64,000 nt of DNA from Chryseobacterium jejuense (GTDB taxonomy: Bacteria; Bacteroidota; Bacteroidia; Flavobacteriales; Weeksellaceae), in the NCBI RefSeq assembly GCF_017877355.1, contig NZ_JAGIPR010000012.1, positions 82,524 to 146,523 on the forward strand, written 5' to 3'. Position 1 is the first letter of the stretch. Each line of letters opens with the position of its first letter. A program made the position numbers and the translations under genes. Shown here in pieces: positions 38,306 to 47,768 of this stretch. Under the pieces are notes generated by a model. The model made no database searches and had not been told where the DNA came from. It saw only the letters and a program-made list of their open reading frames with translations.

Positions 38306-39331
38306 TTAATGATTGAACATTTTATTTCTTCCGGTTTTAAATCTTGAAATATCTTTTAAGATTACCTCATCATTGGGATTAAAATGTTTTAGCTCGGTCA
38401 CAATTTCTGAGCGGTTTTCTACTTTTTCAGCAACAATCTCGTAGGCTATTTTCCGTGTAACAGACTGCAATTTAGAATCTTTTTTAAACTCATACTTCAT
38501 GGCTTCCAGATAAGTAAGCTTTTTATAAGCGGGTGTTTTTTCATACATAGCCTGTATTTCTGTTTCCAGCTTTTTAACGTCAAAAATATTCGCAAAGTAG
38601 TTATTGAGGCAGTTGAAGGCGTCTTTATCTTCTTCCCAGCCTTTTAATAATACTTTTTGGGCTTCTTCAGGCTTTTCCATTTTCTTCCGATATACCAGCG
38701 AAGCTTTCACCATCTGATTATTGGTGGTATAGTCGTCTGCTACCATCTGATAATAGATATGGGCATTTTTCAGATCATTGATTTCCCTGTAAAGGTCTCC
38801 TACTTTTTCTTTCTGTTCCATTTCTTTGTAGAGATCAATGGCTTTTTTATATTGCTTTGCTTTTTCGTAGCAATGGGCAGCATCAGATTTACTTTTTAGT
38901 TTTTTAAGATATACCGCCGCTGCTTCGTTGTAAAATCCGCCGTCTTCCAGTGTTTTTGCTCCTCTATAATAATCCTGCAGCAGGTTCATATAAACTTTTG
39001 CAGCTTTTTTGTAGTCTTTTTCTTCTATATATTTTTGGGCAATATCCTCATATTTGCTTCGTATTCTGTCAAATAATGAGTTTTCCAGATAGAAGTTTCC
39101 TCCTCCTGCGCCGCCTCTTCTTGAATTCTGCTTATTTTGTTCTTTATCTTTTAAGGAAGTAATCACCATGAGGATGATAAATGCTACAATCAGAAAAATA
39201 GCTAAAGTCCCAACAACACTCCAAAAGCTCTCATGGAAAAGCTGAGCCACAATTCCGATAATTTTAAACATGGCTAACAGAACGAAGGCAGCCATAAACT
39301 TGTCTATAAATTTCTGTTTATTCATCATCAT
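38306..39331 (-). CDS. Membrane-anchored TPR protein of MoxR-vWA system
   Basis: 341 residues. Two N-terminal membrane segments (FMAAFVLLAMFKIIGIVAQLF, VVGTLAIFLIVAFIILMVI) precede an array of TPR-like helices (IAQKYIEEKDYKKAAKVYMNLLQDYY; AAAVYLKKLKSKSDAAHCYEKAKQYKKAIDLY). No enzyme motif. It overlaps the preceding gene by 14 bases and is last of the six-gene operon. It probably tethers or docks the complex at the inner membrane. Confidence 0.8.
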   Translation of the reverse strand: MMMNKQKFIDKFMAAFVLLAMFKIIGIVAQLFHESFWSVVGTLAIFLIVAFIILMVITSLKDKEQNKQNSRRGGAGGGNFYLENSLFDRIRSKYEDIAQKYIEEKDYKKAAKVYMNLLQDYYRGAKTLEDGGFYNEAAAVYLKKLKSKSDAAHCYEKAKQYKKAIDLYKEMEQKEKVGDLYREINDLKNAHIYYQMVADDYTTNNQMVKASLVYRKKMEKPEEAQKVLLKGWEEDKDAFNCLNNYFANIFDVKKLETEIQAMYEKTPAYKKLTYLEAMKYEFKKDSKLQSVTRKIAYEIVAEKVENRSEIVTELKHFNPNDEVILKDISRFKTGRNKMFNH

Positions 39332-41015
39332 CGGATTTTAAAATGGTTTTATCATCTCTGAACAAACGGTAAAGCAGCAACATCACGCCAATAGCCAGTA
39401 TCCACACAAACCAGTTGTAGCCAAACATCTTGACCAATGGATAGAACAGATACACCAGCATGGCTACCAGAATAGCGGTCAAAAGGAATTTCACCCAGCC
39501 CGGAACGTTATCTCCACCAAGATTTAATGATTTATTTTTAAACAGGAAAGAATATAATCCTACCCCCGCAATCATAAGAATCACCATGTATAAAATATCT
39601 GAAACGGGAGTCTCTTTTTTAATTGAACTATTACCGGATTCTACTCCTTTTACTTTTGAATCTTTGATCGCTGTTGGAGGTGACATATCAGCCATATCAA
39701 TAGTTCCGTATAATTTTCCTAAGGAATCCTGCATCAGAACCTGCTTTCTTTTTAAAAGATATTTTACAACCTCTCCATTTACAGGTTTTCCTTTGGTATA
39801 TTGTTTTAAAGAATCTGAAATTTTACGTTTCAGTACTTCACTTCTTTCCTGAATATGTCTGGTGATCCTCTTGGTATAAATTATTTTAAGGGAATCCCTG
39901 CTCTGCTGCTCATTATTGTTAAGTTCCTGAATATCATGGCTTATTTCATTGACATTCCTTCCGCCTTTCTTTTTATATTCTTCTTTTTGTTGTTCCGTTT
40001 TACTTTCCTGAAGACCTGCATTCAGAAGTTCATTGGAGAGGTTTTTCCTTTTATTGTAATACAGAGAGTCTATCTTCTTATCTATTTCAGAAACTCCTGA
40101 CTGAAAAGCAATCATATCTGAAGGGGCTTTTACGGCATCTTTTACAATCTTTCCTGAAGAAACAGCATTTTCTTCCTGAAGAGGTTTATCTTCAGATGGC
40201 AAGGCTATTTTTAAAACAATCGCAATGACAATAACAGCCCAAAATATTCTACGGAAATTCCGTGTGCTGGTGCTTTCCTGTTTGCCAACTGCTCCACCAC
40301 CAAATAACCCTTCCAGCCAGGTGAACTTACCCAACCCATCGCCTCTGGAGGTTCCCATAATATCTAAAGGAACGCCTAATTCTATAGCTCTTTCAGGATA
40401 TTTTTCAATGTATTTTAAATATTTTTCAATTTCTTTTTTGTTGCCGGCCATTACTTTCTTCAGGTCAAATGGCAGGCTGTTCATCCATTCTTCTTCGGTT
40501 TGGGGTTTCTGTAATGCTTCCAACATTTTTTCATCATCCATTTCCACCATATAGCTTTCTATGGTTTTCGGGATTTTAACGCCATTTAATGGTTTTCTTA
40601 CCGTTTCTTCTATTTTTTCTGGCTCCTGAATCAATTCGATCCAATTAATTTGATCTGATAATTTCACCAATCCAAATTCAGGGTGCATGATAAGAAAATC
40701 TGAATCTATTGTACTCCAATCTTCCGTATTAATTTTTGGATAAAACGTTGTATTTTCCGGAATAAACAATTTGTTATCCACACATTGGAAATAAGCATTT
40801 TTTCCAATTTCCTGAGGAGTATGGTCGTTGAACACAAGAAAGCATCCATACAACACATTGGGACTATTGGCCGGAACCGCATAAGATTTCACCTGAGTAA
40901 GACTGATTCCTAAAATTTCCATTTCCTGAAGCCATACCACAGGTGAAGACCCTTTTATTAAAAGGCCTTTTTTAGGGTATATATTTTTCGGGAAAGGTTT
41001 TATTCTAAGCTCCAT
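39318..41015 (-). CDS. bpX-type domain protein with membrane segments
   Basis: 565 residues. A compact N-terminal beta-rich domain (about 1-110) precedes an acidic linker. One central membrane segment (FRRIFWAVIVIAIVLKIAL) leads to a long charged coiled coil, and three more hydrophobic segments close the protein. The N-terminal domain and neighbours match the MoxR-vWA-beta-propeller ternary systems described by Kaur, Burroughs and Aravind. I do not assign a bpX number. It probably links cytoplasmic and membrane parts. Confidence 0.72.
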   Translation of the reverse strand: MELRIKPFPKNIYPKKGLLIKGSSPVVWLQEMEILGISLTQVKSYAVPANSPNVLYGCFLVFNDHTPQEIGKNAYFQCVDNKLFIPENTTFYPKINTEDWSTIDSDFLIMHPEFGLVKLSDQINWIELIQEPEKIEETVRKPLNGVKIPKTIESYMVEMDDEKMLEALQKPQTEEEWMNSLPFDLKKVMAGNKKEIEKYLKYIEKYPERAIELGVPLDIMGTSRGDGLGKFTWLEGLFGGGAVGKQESTSTRNFRRIFWAVIVIAIVLKIALPSEDKPLQEENAVSSGKIVKDAVKAPSDMIAFQSGVSEIDKKIDSLYYNKRKNLSNELLNAGLQESKTEQQKEEYKKKGGRNVNEISHDIQELNNNEQQSRDSLKIIYTKRITRHIQERSEVLKRKISDSLKQYTKGKPVNGEVVKYLLKRKQVLMQDSLGKLYGTIDMADMSPPTAIKDSKVKGVESGNSSIKKETPVSDILYMVILMIAGVGLYSFLFKNKSLNLGGDNVPGWVKFLLTAILVAMLVYLFYPLVKMFGYNWFVWILAIGVMLLLYRLFRDDKTILKSDDDE

Positions 41016-43383
41016 AATCCAAAATCTGTTCTATAAACGGCTTTAAATACTGATTATACATTTCATCCATGGTTCTCACCTTCAATAGAGTCTGTTCCGG
41101 AAGGTAATATTCTGATCCACCAAATTCTGTATAAGTAGCCAAGGCAAGGAAGCCATACGTTGTAGTGGGCATATAAAATTCCTCAATTCCTTTGTTACTA
41201 CTTCTGAATGTAAGTATTCCGCGTGAATCTGCAATGATTTCGCTTCCGTCAGGAAAGGTATATTTATTTTTATTCTGTTCTGCAAAAACCTTGATCTCAA
41301 ACCTGTTTTTGTAAAGGTTCAGGGTATTTTCATACACACTGCTTACTTCACTCCCTGAAAAAACCAGATTATGATGAACATTGATCCCTACTTTATTAAA
41401 ATTCCCTATGATTTTTAAGCCACTTCGGTCCAGTTTGGCTACTTCGGCATTTACTTTTGTAGTGTTTTTATCTATATCATCGTATTTGTTATCCAAAGGT
41501 TCTACAGAAGTATTTCCTTCGATATTTATTTTATACAGTAAAGGATTATCGAACTGATGAAGATAAAAGCTTTTTCCAAAATAAATCAGTTCGTAGGCTT
41601 CCGAGATATTCAATCCGGTGATATTCTGTTCAGAATATTCTCTTGTATTCAGATTAAGTTTTGATACTAATTTTTTGTCCGGCTGATATTGGCAGAGAAT
41701 GAAATGCTGCTGCTTATTTTTTGCCAGTGCGAACTGTCCGGTTGGCTTTACGGAAACATTCTCAAACATTACTTCACAGCCATGATAGGTTTTATAGTAA
41801 TCATAGGAATGCCTGTCGTAATAATTATCAGAAAGATAAGTTTTCAACAATTGTTTTTTTGAACTCAGGATAAAGAATTCACCTTCGTATAAAAACTGGG
41901 ATATTTGATTAACAGGCGTTGGAAACAGGATAGGATAATTCAACGGAAGATCTGTTCTCTTTCCATTTGGATTACTTTCTGCAATTTTTTGATGTGGTGG
42001 ATTAGCCCATAATTCCTGAAGAGGAAGTTTTATTTTCTGGATATGTTTTCTTGCTCCCTGATGATGTTTATAAAAATTAATTTCGCCATCTGAAGTAGTG
42101 GCTACTAAAAATTTAAGTCTGTCTCTATTTTGATGAATGATTCTCTGAATCTTTTCATCTTCAAGATTTTCCTGATGGGTGATGAAAAATACTTCGATAT
42201 CTTTTTGAGGATAATCTTCATTAAAAAACTTTCCTAACGCTTCTGAAACTTCCAGCACCGGACTGACTTGATTGAGATTTTCAATAACGGCTTCCACTTT
42301 GTTCAAAGAAATAGGAACAGCTGCCTGTCCTAAAGCTACCACTTTACATTCTGAGTGGGCTTTCGGATGTTTAATCACTGCAATGGCTGATGCAAAAGCC
42401 AATACTTTTGGCGTTCCCCAGTTTCTAAGGGAAGTATCAATCAGAATAATTCTTTCAAAAATATTTTCTTCAGGTGGTATTTCTCTTTGGATGTATAAAG
42501 CTTCATGATTCGCCACACGGCTCATAAATACATCGTCTTCATTCGCAAATTCTGACAAAAGCATTCTATGAAAGTCTCCTTTATTGGTCATATCAGAAAT
42601 TCCTCCAATAGGCTGTTCACCGGGAGAAAGATGACGCATAGGAATTTTAAGCCCACTCCAGATTCTTTTGATAAGGCTACCTACCAGAAATGTTTTGGGT
42701 TCTTCAATCAATTCTCTGATAAAGTCTTTATTGGTATCTGCAGTAGCATATTCTTCTACCACCTCATCATCCAGCTCCGGTTCTTCAATTAAACCTTTCA
42801 TGGCATCAATGATGGATTGTGTAGTTGGGAATCTATCATTAAGGTTTAGAGCTTTTAAGTCTCTGTTTAAAACACTTTGCTGAGCCGGTTGTTTTTCTGC
42901 ACAAACAGAAAGTTCATGAGCTCTTTTAAGGTAAATTCTCAGATTGAATTCAGAAGTAACAGAAGATATTCTGTTAGGGCTGTCTTTAAATAAAGTCTGC
43001 AGCAGTACTATCTTGTTCTGCTTTTGTTTATAAACTTTAGGAAGTGCTTTTATTTTTTCGAGAAATTCAATTTCTTTTTCTGCATTGAACTCAAAGTTAT
43101 CAACACTATAAAGTTTTGTAGTATGTCTTAAAGGGCTGGAAAAGTCTGTGTATCCTTCCTGCATTGCATATAAAACCATCAGTAAAGCCCCGAATGGCGG
43201 CCATCCCTGCGGCTGAAGTTCTTTAAGAATTCCTATCACATAAGGTCTATAAGCAATGGCTCCTACTCCGGGTATGGAGAGGAGGTTGTTTTCATGATAC
43301 CCGAAATCTCCGGGAACATCTTCATCGGTTTTCCATTCCCAGAAATAGTTTTCATAGGACTGGAAGTATACCTTTAATTCCAT
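41005..43383 (-). CDS. vWA plus beta-propeller protein of MoxR system
   Basis: 792 residues. The N-terminal helical part is followed by a vWA domain whose MIDAS is FERIILIDTSLRNWG (D-T-S-L-R, so the last MIDAS Ser is replaced). About residues 450-780 form beta-rich repeats expected of a propeller (GEFFILSSKKQLLKTYL; GQFALAKNKQQHFILCQY; ESYELIYFG-like). In ternary systems the vWA protein is the client or adaptor of the MoxR ATPase. It overlaps both neighbouring genes by about 10 bases. Confidence 0.82.
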   Translation of the reverse strand: MELKVYFQSYENYFWEWKTDEDVPGDFGYHENNLLSIPGVGAIAYRPYVIGILKELQPQGWPPFGALLMVLYAMQEGYTDFSSPLRHTTKLYSVDNFEFNAEKEIEFLEKIKALPKVYKQKQNKIVLLQTLFKDSPNRISSVTSEFNLRIYLKRAHELSVCAEKQPAQQSVLNRDLKALNLNDRFPTTQSIIDAMKGLIEEPELDDEVVEEYATADTNKDFIRELIEEPKTFLVGSLIKRIWSGLKIPMRHLSPGEQPIGGISDMTNKGDFHRMLLSEFANEDDVFMSRVANHEALYIQREIPPEENIFERIILIDTSLRNWGTPKVLAFASAIAVIKHPKAHSECKVVALGQAAVPISLNKVEAVIENLNQVSPVLEVSEALGKFFNEDYPQKDIEVFFITHQENLEDEKIQRIIHQNRDRLKFLVATTSDGEINFYKHHQGARKHIQKIKLPLQELWANPPHQKIAESNPNGKRTDLPLNYPILFPTPVNQISQFLYEGEFFILSSKKQLLKTYLSDNYYDRHSYDYYKTYHGCEVMFENVSVKPTGQFALAKNKQQHFILCQYQPDKKLVSKLNLNTREYSEQNITGLNISEAYELIYFGKSFYLHQFDNPLLYKINIEGNTSVEPLDNKYDDIDKNTTKVNAEVAKLDRSGLKIIGNFNKVGINVHHNLVFSGSEVSSVYENTLNLYKNRFEIKVFAEQNKNKYTFPDGSEIIADSRGILTFRSSNKGIEEFYMPTTTYGFLALATYTEFGGSEYYLPEQTLLKVRTMDEMYNQYLKPFIEQILDYGA

Positions 43384-44117
43384 TCTCTTGATTTTTCAGT
43401 AAGACGGAATGAACTTACGGACAAAGGACGAAAATCTGTCTTCTTTATTGAAAGGTAATTTCCATTCTCGTCCCATAACAGCCATCCGTCTGACTCTTTA
43501 TTATATTTCTGCTGTAGGAAGGTACTCAAATTTTTAAACTCAAAATCAAAACCGGAAGGTAAAAGATGCCCGTCTTTTGTCCAATAGGTTTTTCCAGGTA
43601 GACTCAGTAACGGAGTTCCTAAAAAAAGCGCTTTTTCTCCTATCACAATCCATTCTATCTTTTCCAGTCTGAATTTTGGTAATGCTACAATGCTTTCCTT
43701 ACAGTCATCAATTCTGTTGAGCAAGGCAATGACCGGATGCTCTTCATTGCTTTCTTTTAACCTGACCGGAAATTTCTCACTAATTCCGAAATAGTTTTGA
43801 TTGGAAGCTGGAAAAGTAAGGCGTAATGCTTTATCAATCGGCATCCAAAGCAATGCTGTTCTCATTTTTCCACTGGGAACCAGAGCTTCTTTTTTAAATA
43901 AAAGACCATCCCGGAGTTCATACAGTAAGAAATTAGGCAACTGATGAAGCTCAGAGGCTGATGCCTGTTCATCTGTAAAGCCTTTCAGCCATATGGTTTC
44001 ATCATCCGTTGCAATATGAACATTCTTCCAGTCCCGGAGAGAGCCTAGATAATCTTCATCGGTACGGGGAAGTTCTGCCCAGAATTCTTTTATATTGTCT
44101 GAAGAATTTTCTGCCAT
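43374..44117 (-). CDS. bpX-type component of MoxR-vWA system
   Basis: 247 residues. It is mainly beta (WKNVHIATDDETIWLKGF; EWIVIGEKALFLGTPLLSLPGKTYWTKDGHLLPSGFDFE) with no signal or membrane segment. It sits between the MoxR ATPase and the vWA-propeller genes and overlaps both. I recognise it by context as one of the bpX accessory domains; a mechanistic role is not known. Confidence 0.65.
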   Translation of the reverse strand: MAENSSDNIKEFWAELPRTDEDYLGSLRDWKNVHIATDDETIWLKGFTDEQASASELHQLPNFLLYELRDGLLFKKEALVPSGKMRTALLWMPIDKALRLTFPASNQNYFGISEKFPVRLKESNEEHPVIALLNRIDDCKESIVALPKFRLEKIEWIVIGEKALFLGTPLLSLPGKTYWTKDGHLLPSGFDFEFKNLSTFLQQKYNKESDGWLLWDENGNYLSIKKTDFRPLSVSSFRLTEKSREWN

Positions 44118-45223
44118 AAGCTTTCAATTTCCTGCTGAATGTATTGTTTTTGTTCGGGGTTTCTAATCCAGTCGCAGCGTGTCTGCAGGTATCTTAATTT
44201 ATCTTTGATTACGTTTTGTTCCTCAAAGCTTAGTTGTCCCTGATTCCATTTATCCACAAGGATTTTTACATCCTTCATCACCTCTTCCGGATTGGGAGTT
44301 TTGTTCTGCATTGCTTGTGGATGAGAATTCAGGTGATCGTCTTTTTCAATAGTTCGGTTAATAATTCCCTCCAGAATTTCAATCTGTTCCTCTGTATCCC
44401 AGATATGTTTTAAAACCCAAAGGTCTGAAAGAACGGCTTCATTTCTTCCACAAATCAGAGCACTTGCAGCAATGAGGTTCTGAAGTTTCACGGCTCTACG
44501 ATCCGAAATGGCAATTCCGGTATTTCGCAGGCTCATGATGGTATTCAGATAGACTTCGTAGATAGGTTTTAAATCTATCGTTCTGCACAGGTTCTGTAAT
44601 TCTCTGATCTCATTGGCATGAATTTCCGGAACTTCTGTTTCTTCTTCATTTTCCAGCTTTCTTCCTGCTAAAAGTACTTGTTGTAGGAGTTCAGGATTTA
44701 CATAATCCACGTTGATTCTTACCAGAAAACGGTCGAATAATGCATTCAGGGCTTCATCTTCCGGAAGAACATTACTTGCTCCCACAAACATCAAAGCAGG
44801 TAAATGTTTTGTTTCTTTTCCTCTTTTGAAGATCTTTTCGTTAAGAGCCATCAAAAGTGAATTCAAAATGGCGGAATTGGCATTGAAGATCTCATCCAGA
44901 AAAACCATGGAGGCTTCCGGCATCATTCCTTCCGTATTGGTCAAAAGTTCACCTTCTTTCAATTTTCTGATATCAAAAGGCCCGAAAATTTCATTGGGCT
45001 CAGTGAAACGGGTCAAGAGGTATTCAAAGTTCTTTCCGTCTTTTACGGTTTTAGACAAGGTTCTTACAATGGCTGACTTTGCAGTTCCGGGAGGACCATA
45101 CAAAAAGGCATTCTCTCTTGCCAAAAGACAGATTCCCAGCAGATCTACGACATCATTTTTACCTACAAAAGTATCCTTTACGTAGTTCAGAACTGTATTG
45201 AGTGTATTGATATTCTGCATCAT
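44090..45223 (-). CDS. MoxR-type AAA+ ATPase
   Basis: 377 residues. Walker A YGPPGTAKSAIVRTL, Walker B MVFLDEIFNANSAILNSLL, sensor 1 FVGASN and an arginine finger region (ALFDRFLVRI). MoxR AAA+ proteins remodel vWA-domain partners, often to insert metals or activate complexes. It is the energy source of this six-gene system and overlaps its neighbours. Confidence 0.94.
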   Translation of the reverse strand: MMQNINTLNTVLNYVKDTFVGKNDVVDLLGICLLARENAFLYGPPGTAKSAIVRTLSKTVKDGKNFEYLLTRFTEPNEIFGPFDIRKLKEGELLTNTEGMMPEASMVFLDEIFNANSAILNSLLMALNEKIFKRGKETKHLPALMFVGASNVLPEDEALNALFDRFLVRINVDYVNPELLQQVLLAGRKLENEEETEVPEIHANEIRELQNLCRTIDLKPIYEVYLNTIMSLRNTGIAISDRRAVKLQNLIAASALICGRNEAVLSDLWVLKHIWDTEEQIEILEGIINRTIEKDDHLNSHPQAMQNKTPNPEEVMKDVKILVDKWNQGQLSFEEQNVIKDKLRYLQTRCDWIRNPEQKQYIQQEIESLWQKILQTI

Positions 45224-45870
45224 TGATTTTCTTCAGTTATTATTCTTAATTCTCTCCAGAATGCTTCTTTGTGCATTCCAAATTCTGCAATAAGCAGTCT
45301 ATTGATGAACGGAATTTCCGCCAGTTTATAGTCTTTTTTTTCAACAATTCTTTCAAGATATAATTTCTTATAAGTTTTGTCTCTCAACTCGTCTTCCCAG
45401 TGCACATTGCTCAGATCAAGATCATATCCTATTCCGGAATAATGGAATTCTGTAAGGATAGCTTCAAGCATTTTAATGAGCGGATCTTCGGGATCTACTG
45501 AATTAAGAACCGTGATAACTTCTGGCAGGAATCTTAAACATAAGTCGGCAGACAAGATAGAAGAAACGTCTCTTGTTCCTTTACATTTCGGAATGAGATT
45601 TTCCAAATTATCAGCATTACTTTCTCTTATCAGATATAATTGTGCACTGTGATACAGCACTTTTGCTGCCCAAACAGCTGTTGCATTATTACAGGTTAGC
45701 TGATCGGACAGAAATTCAAGTCTTTCTTTTTCAAACTCTGCTTCAAAATACATTTCTGCTTCCTCCTCTTCTTTCGGAGAAATGGTTGGTATATTCGAAA
45801 AAAGAGTAATGCATTCATTCTTCCTTAGCAGAAAGATTGTATCTAAAAATGGTGATTTGGGTTCCATCAT
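45220..45870 (-). CDS. First gene of MoxR-vWA system, helical accessory
   Basis: 216 residues, acidic and helical, with no membrane segment or catalytic motif. It is first in the operon and overlaps MoxR by 4 bases, which makes it an obligatory partner. ATG at 45870 or 45867. Similar small helical partners occur in bpX-type systems (bpX4-like by context only). Confidence 0.65.
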   Translation of the reverse strand: MMEPKSPFLDTIFLLRKNECITLFSNIPTISPKEEEEAEMYFEAEFEKERLEFLSDQLTCNNATAVWAAKVLYHSAQLYLIRESNADNLENLIPKCKGTRDVSSILSADLCLRFLPEVITVLNSVDPEDPLIKMLEAILTEFHYSGIGYDLDLSNVHWEDELRDKTYKKLYLERIVEKKDYKLAEIPFINRLLIAEFGMHKEAFWRELRIITEENQ

Positions 45871-45874
45871 GAAA

Positions 45875-45882
45875 CAAAAATA
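45875..45882 (-). promoter_or_regulatory. -7 box of MoxR operon promoter
   Basis: TATTTTTG on the minus strand is an exact TAnnTTTG box, 4 bases from the first ATG, implying a leaderless mRNA. No clear -33 box. Confidence 0.55.
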
Positions 45883-46279
45883 GAATTATTTCGTTGAGAA
45901 TAAAACTTTTAGGAATAGGATTGATGTTAAATTATAATGTTGATAAAAAAATACGGTTTTTATGCCCACGAATGCAAGAATTTCACTTTGAAAGGATTGT
46001 GGAAAATGTTTTTATGTTGGAAAACGCTAAGGCGCTAGGATTTTATCTGTGATAAAATTGTATGCTGCTAAAATTACTTGTAAAAAGCCACGGATGCACG
46101 AATAAAATCATTCTTGCATCCGTGGCAAAAAACTGCATACTTGCTGAAAATCTTAGATTTTCTTGCGCCTTATAATAGCCTTGTTGTATTAATCTTAGCG
46201 CCCATTAGTTTTTCCAACAGTAGAAGTTTTAGAAGAATAAAGAGATTGCTTCGTCGCTGGTGCTCCTCGCAATGACAGG
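45883..46279. other. Intergenic region with hairpin
   Basis: About 400 bases. GCCACGGATGCACGAAT and its near complement ATTCTTGCATCCGTGGC (about 46087-46130) form a large hairpin that could terminate on either strand. Near 46236 is TTGCTTCGTCGCTGGTGCTC followed by CTCGCAATGAC, a repeat type common in the genus. No ORF. Confidence 0.55.
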
Positions 46280-46669
46280 TTAGGCTACTATTTCAATGAT
46301 ATTGTTTTCCGGATCGAGGATGACGCTTTCAAAATATCCGTCTCCAGTTGTTCTGGGTTCACCAGCAATGGTATAACCATCTTTTCTTAAGGTTTCTGTA
46401 AGCTCATTTACTTTTTCCTTACTTCCTGCGGAGAATGCAAAATGGATGATCCCGAACTGTTGGGATTCGTAGGAATTTCCGCTTTCGGAAATATCCGGTC
46501 TGGTCATGATTTCAAGACGACAACCATTCTCAAAGCTAAGAAAGTAGGATTGAAAATTTTTCATTGGATTCACATATTTTTCATTGGAAACAGCTCCAAA
46601 GTATTTCTGGTAAAATGCTCTGGTTTTCTCAAGATCTTTCACCCAAACTGCAATATGTTCTATTTTCAT
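46280..46669 (-). CDS. VOC family (glyoxalase-like) protein
   Basis: 129 residues. MKIEHIAVWVKDLEKTRAFYQKYFG is the VOC start with its first His. GIIHFAFS holds a second His, and SVILDPENNIIEIV gives the C-terminal Glu. All metal-site residues of the glyoxalase I/dioxygenase fold are plausible. Small single-domain members isomerise or bind glutathione adducts or antibiotics. The gene is alone, with its own short upstream region. Confidence 0.88.
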   Translation of the reverse strand: MKIEHIAVWVKDLEKTRAFYQKYFGAVSNEKYVNPMKNFQSYFLSFENGCRLEIMTRPDISESGNSYESQQFGIIHFAFSAGSKEKVNELTETLRKDGYTIAGEPRTTGDGYFESVILDPENNIIEIVA

Positions 46670-46945
46670 CTTTTAAAACTTTAATATGATTAACACTGTA
46701 AAAGTAGCCTGCATAACGATGGTATATCCGCTCTCTGTTATTCTATCTTTGTTCTGTATTTGCCTGTTTTATTTTTTCATCTTGGCAGGAGGATTTTTTG
46801 AGACAGACTAAAAAACAAAGATCCTAAGTCTCGAGTTCGAAAGCAGCAAACAAAATACTTGTATACAATTATTTACCCATTACATTCTTATAAATTGGCT
46901 TCTTCATTTCACTTTTTACAATGATGATGTCAATATAAAAGTTAT

Positions 46946-46953
46946 TATCTTTG
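46946..46953 (+). promoter_or_regulatory. -7 box of the deoD promoter
   Basis: TATCTTTG is an exact TAnnTTTG box, 20 bases before the ATG at 46973. A TTG at -33 is not obvious. Confidence 0.55.
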
Positions 46954-46972
46954 TGCCATTCAAAATAACATT

Positions 46973-47683
46973 ATGAGTATTCACATCAGTGCAAAAAAAG
47001 GAGAAATTGCTAAAGTAGTATTGCAGCCGGGGGATCCGCTTCGTGCACAGTATATTGCTGAAAATTATTTAGAAAATGCAAAACTGGTAAGCAAAACCAG
47101 AGGTATCTTTTATTATACAGGTCTTTACAAAGGGAAAGAAATCACTGTAGGGGCTAGTGGAATGGGATTCCCAAGTATCGGGATCTATTCTTTTGAGCTA
47201 TTTACAGAATATGAAGTAGACACGATCATCAGAATCGGAACTTGTGGAGCTTACAATACAGACCTTAAGCTTTTTGATATTTTAAATATTGAAAATGCTG
47301 CCAGCGAAAGTACGTATGCTAAATATGCATGGGGAATTGAAGAAGACATTCTTTCTCACCAGGGAAATATCTTCAATACAATCAATGAGACTTCTAAAGA
47401 ATTATCTATTGATGCTAAAGCGATCAACATCCACAGTAGTGATATTTTCTACAGAAAAGATCCTAACACTCCTGAAATTGCTACCAAATATAACTGTCCT
47501 GCAGTAGAAATGGAAGCTTTCGGATTATTTGCGAATGCTCAGTACCTAGGTAAGAATGCAGCTACTATCTTAACGGTAACTGATATTATCCCAACTCATG
47601 AAAAAATTTCTGCAGACGAAAGAGAAACTGCTTTGAAGCCAATGATGGAATTGGCATTGGAGTCTGCCATCAAGAGTTTATAA
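46973..47683 (+). CDS. deoD: Purine nucleoside phosphorylase, DeoD type
   Basis: 236 residues, the normal DeoD length. VVLQPGDPLRAQYIAENYL is the N-terminal phosphate-binding region, GMGFPSIGIYSFEL and GTCGAY are core motifs, and PAVEMEAFGLFANA plus TVTDII complete the base/ribose site. It releases purine bases from (deoxy)nucleosides using phosphate as part of salvage. It is monocistronic, with a clear promoter and terminator. Confidence 0.97.
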   Translation: MSIHISAKKGEIAKVVLQPGDPLRAQYIAENYLENAKLVSKTRGIFYYTGLYKGKEITVGASGMGFPSIGIYSFELFTEYEVDTIIRIGTCGAYNTDLKLFDILNIENAASESTYAKYAWGIEEDILSHQGNIFNTINETSKELSIDAKAINIHSSDIFYRKDPNTPEIATKYNCPAVEMEAFGLFANAQYLGKNAATILTVTDIIPTHEKISADERETALKPMMELALESAIKSL

Positions 47684-47732
47684 GAAAAGGATAAAAGGCA
47701 AATTAACCTATTAACCTTTCAACATTATAATT

Positions 47733-47768
47733 AAAAAGAGCTTTACTGAATCAGTAGAGCTCTTTTTT
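47733..47768. terminator. Bidirectional terminator deoD/TatD
   Basis: AAAAAGAGCTTTACT and AGTAGAGCTCTTTTTT pair around a short loop. It serves both the plus-strand deoD and the minus-strand TatD gene. Confidence 0.88.
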
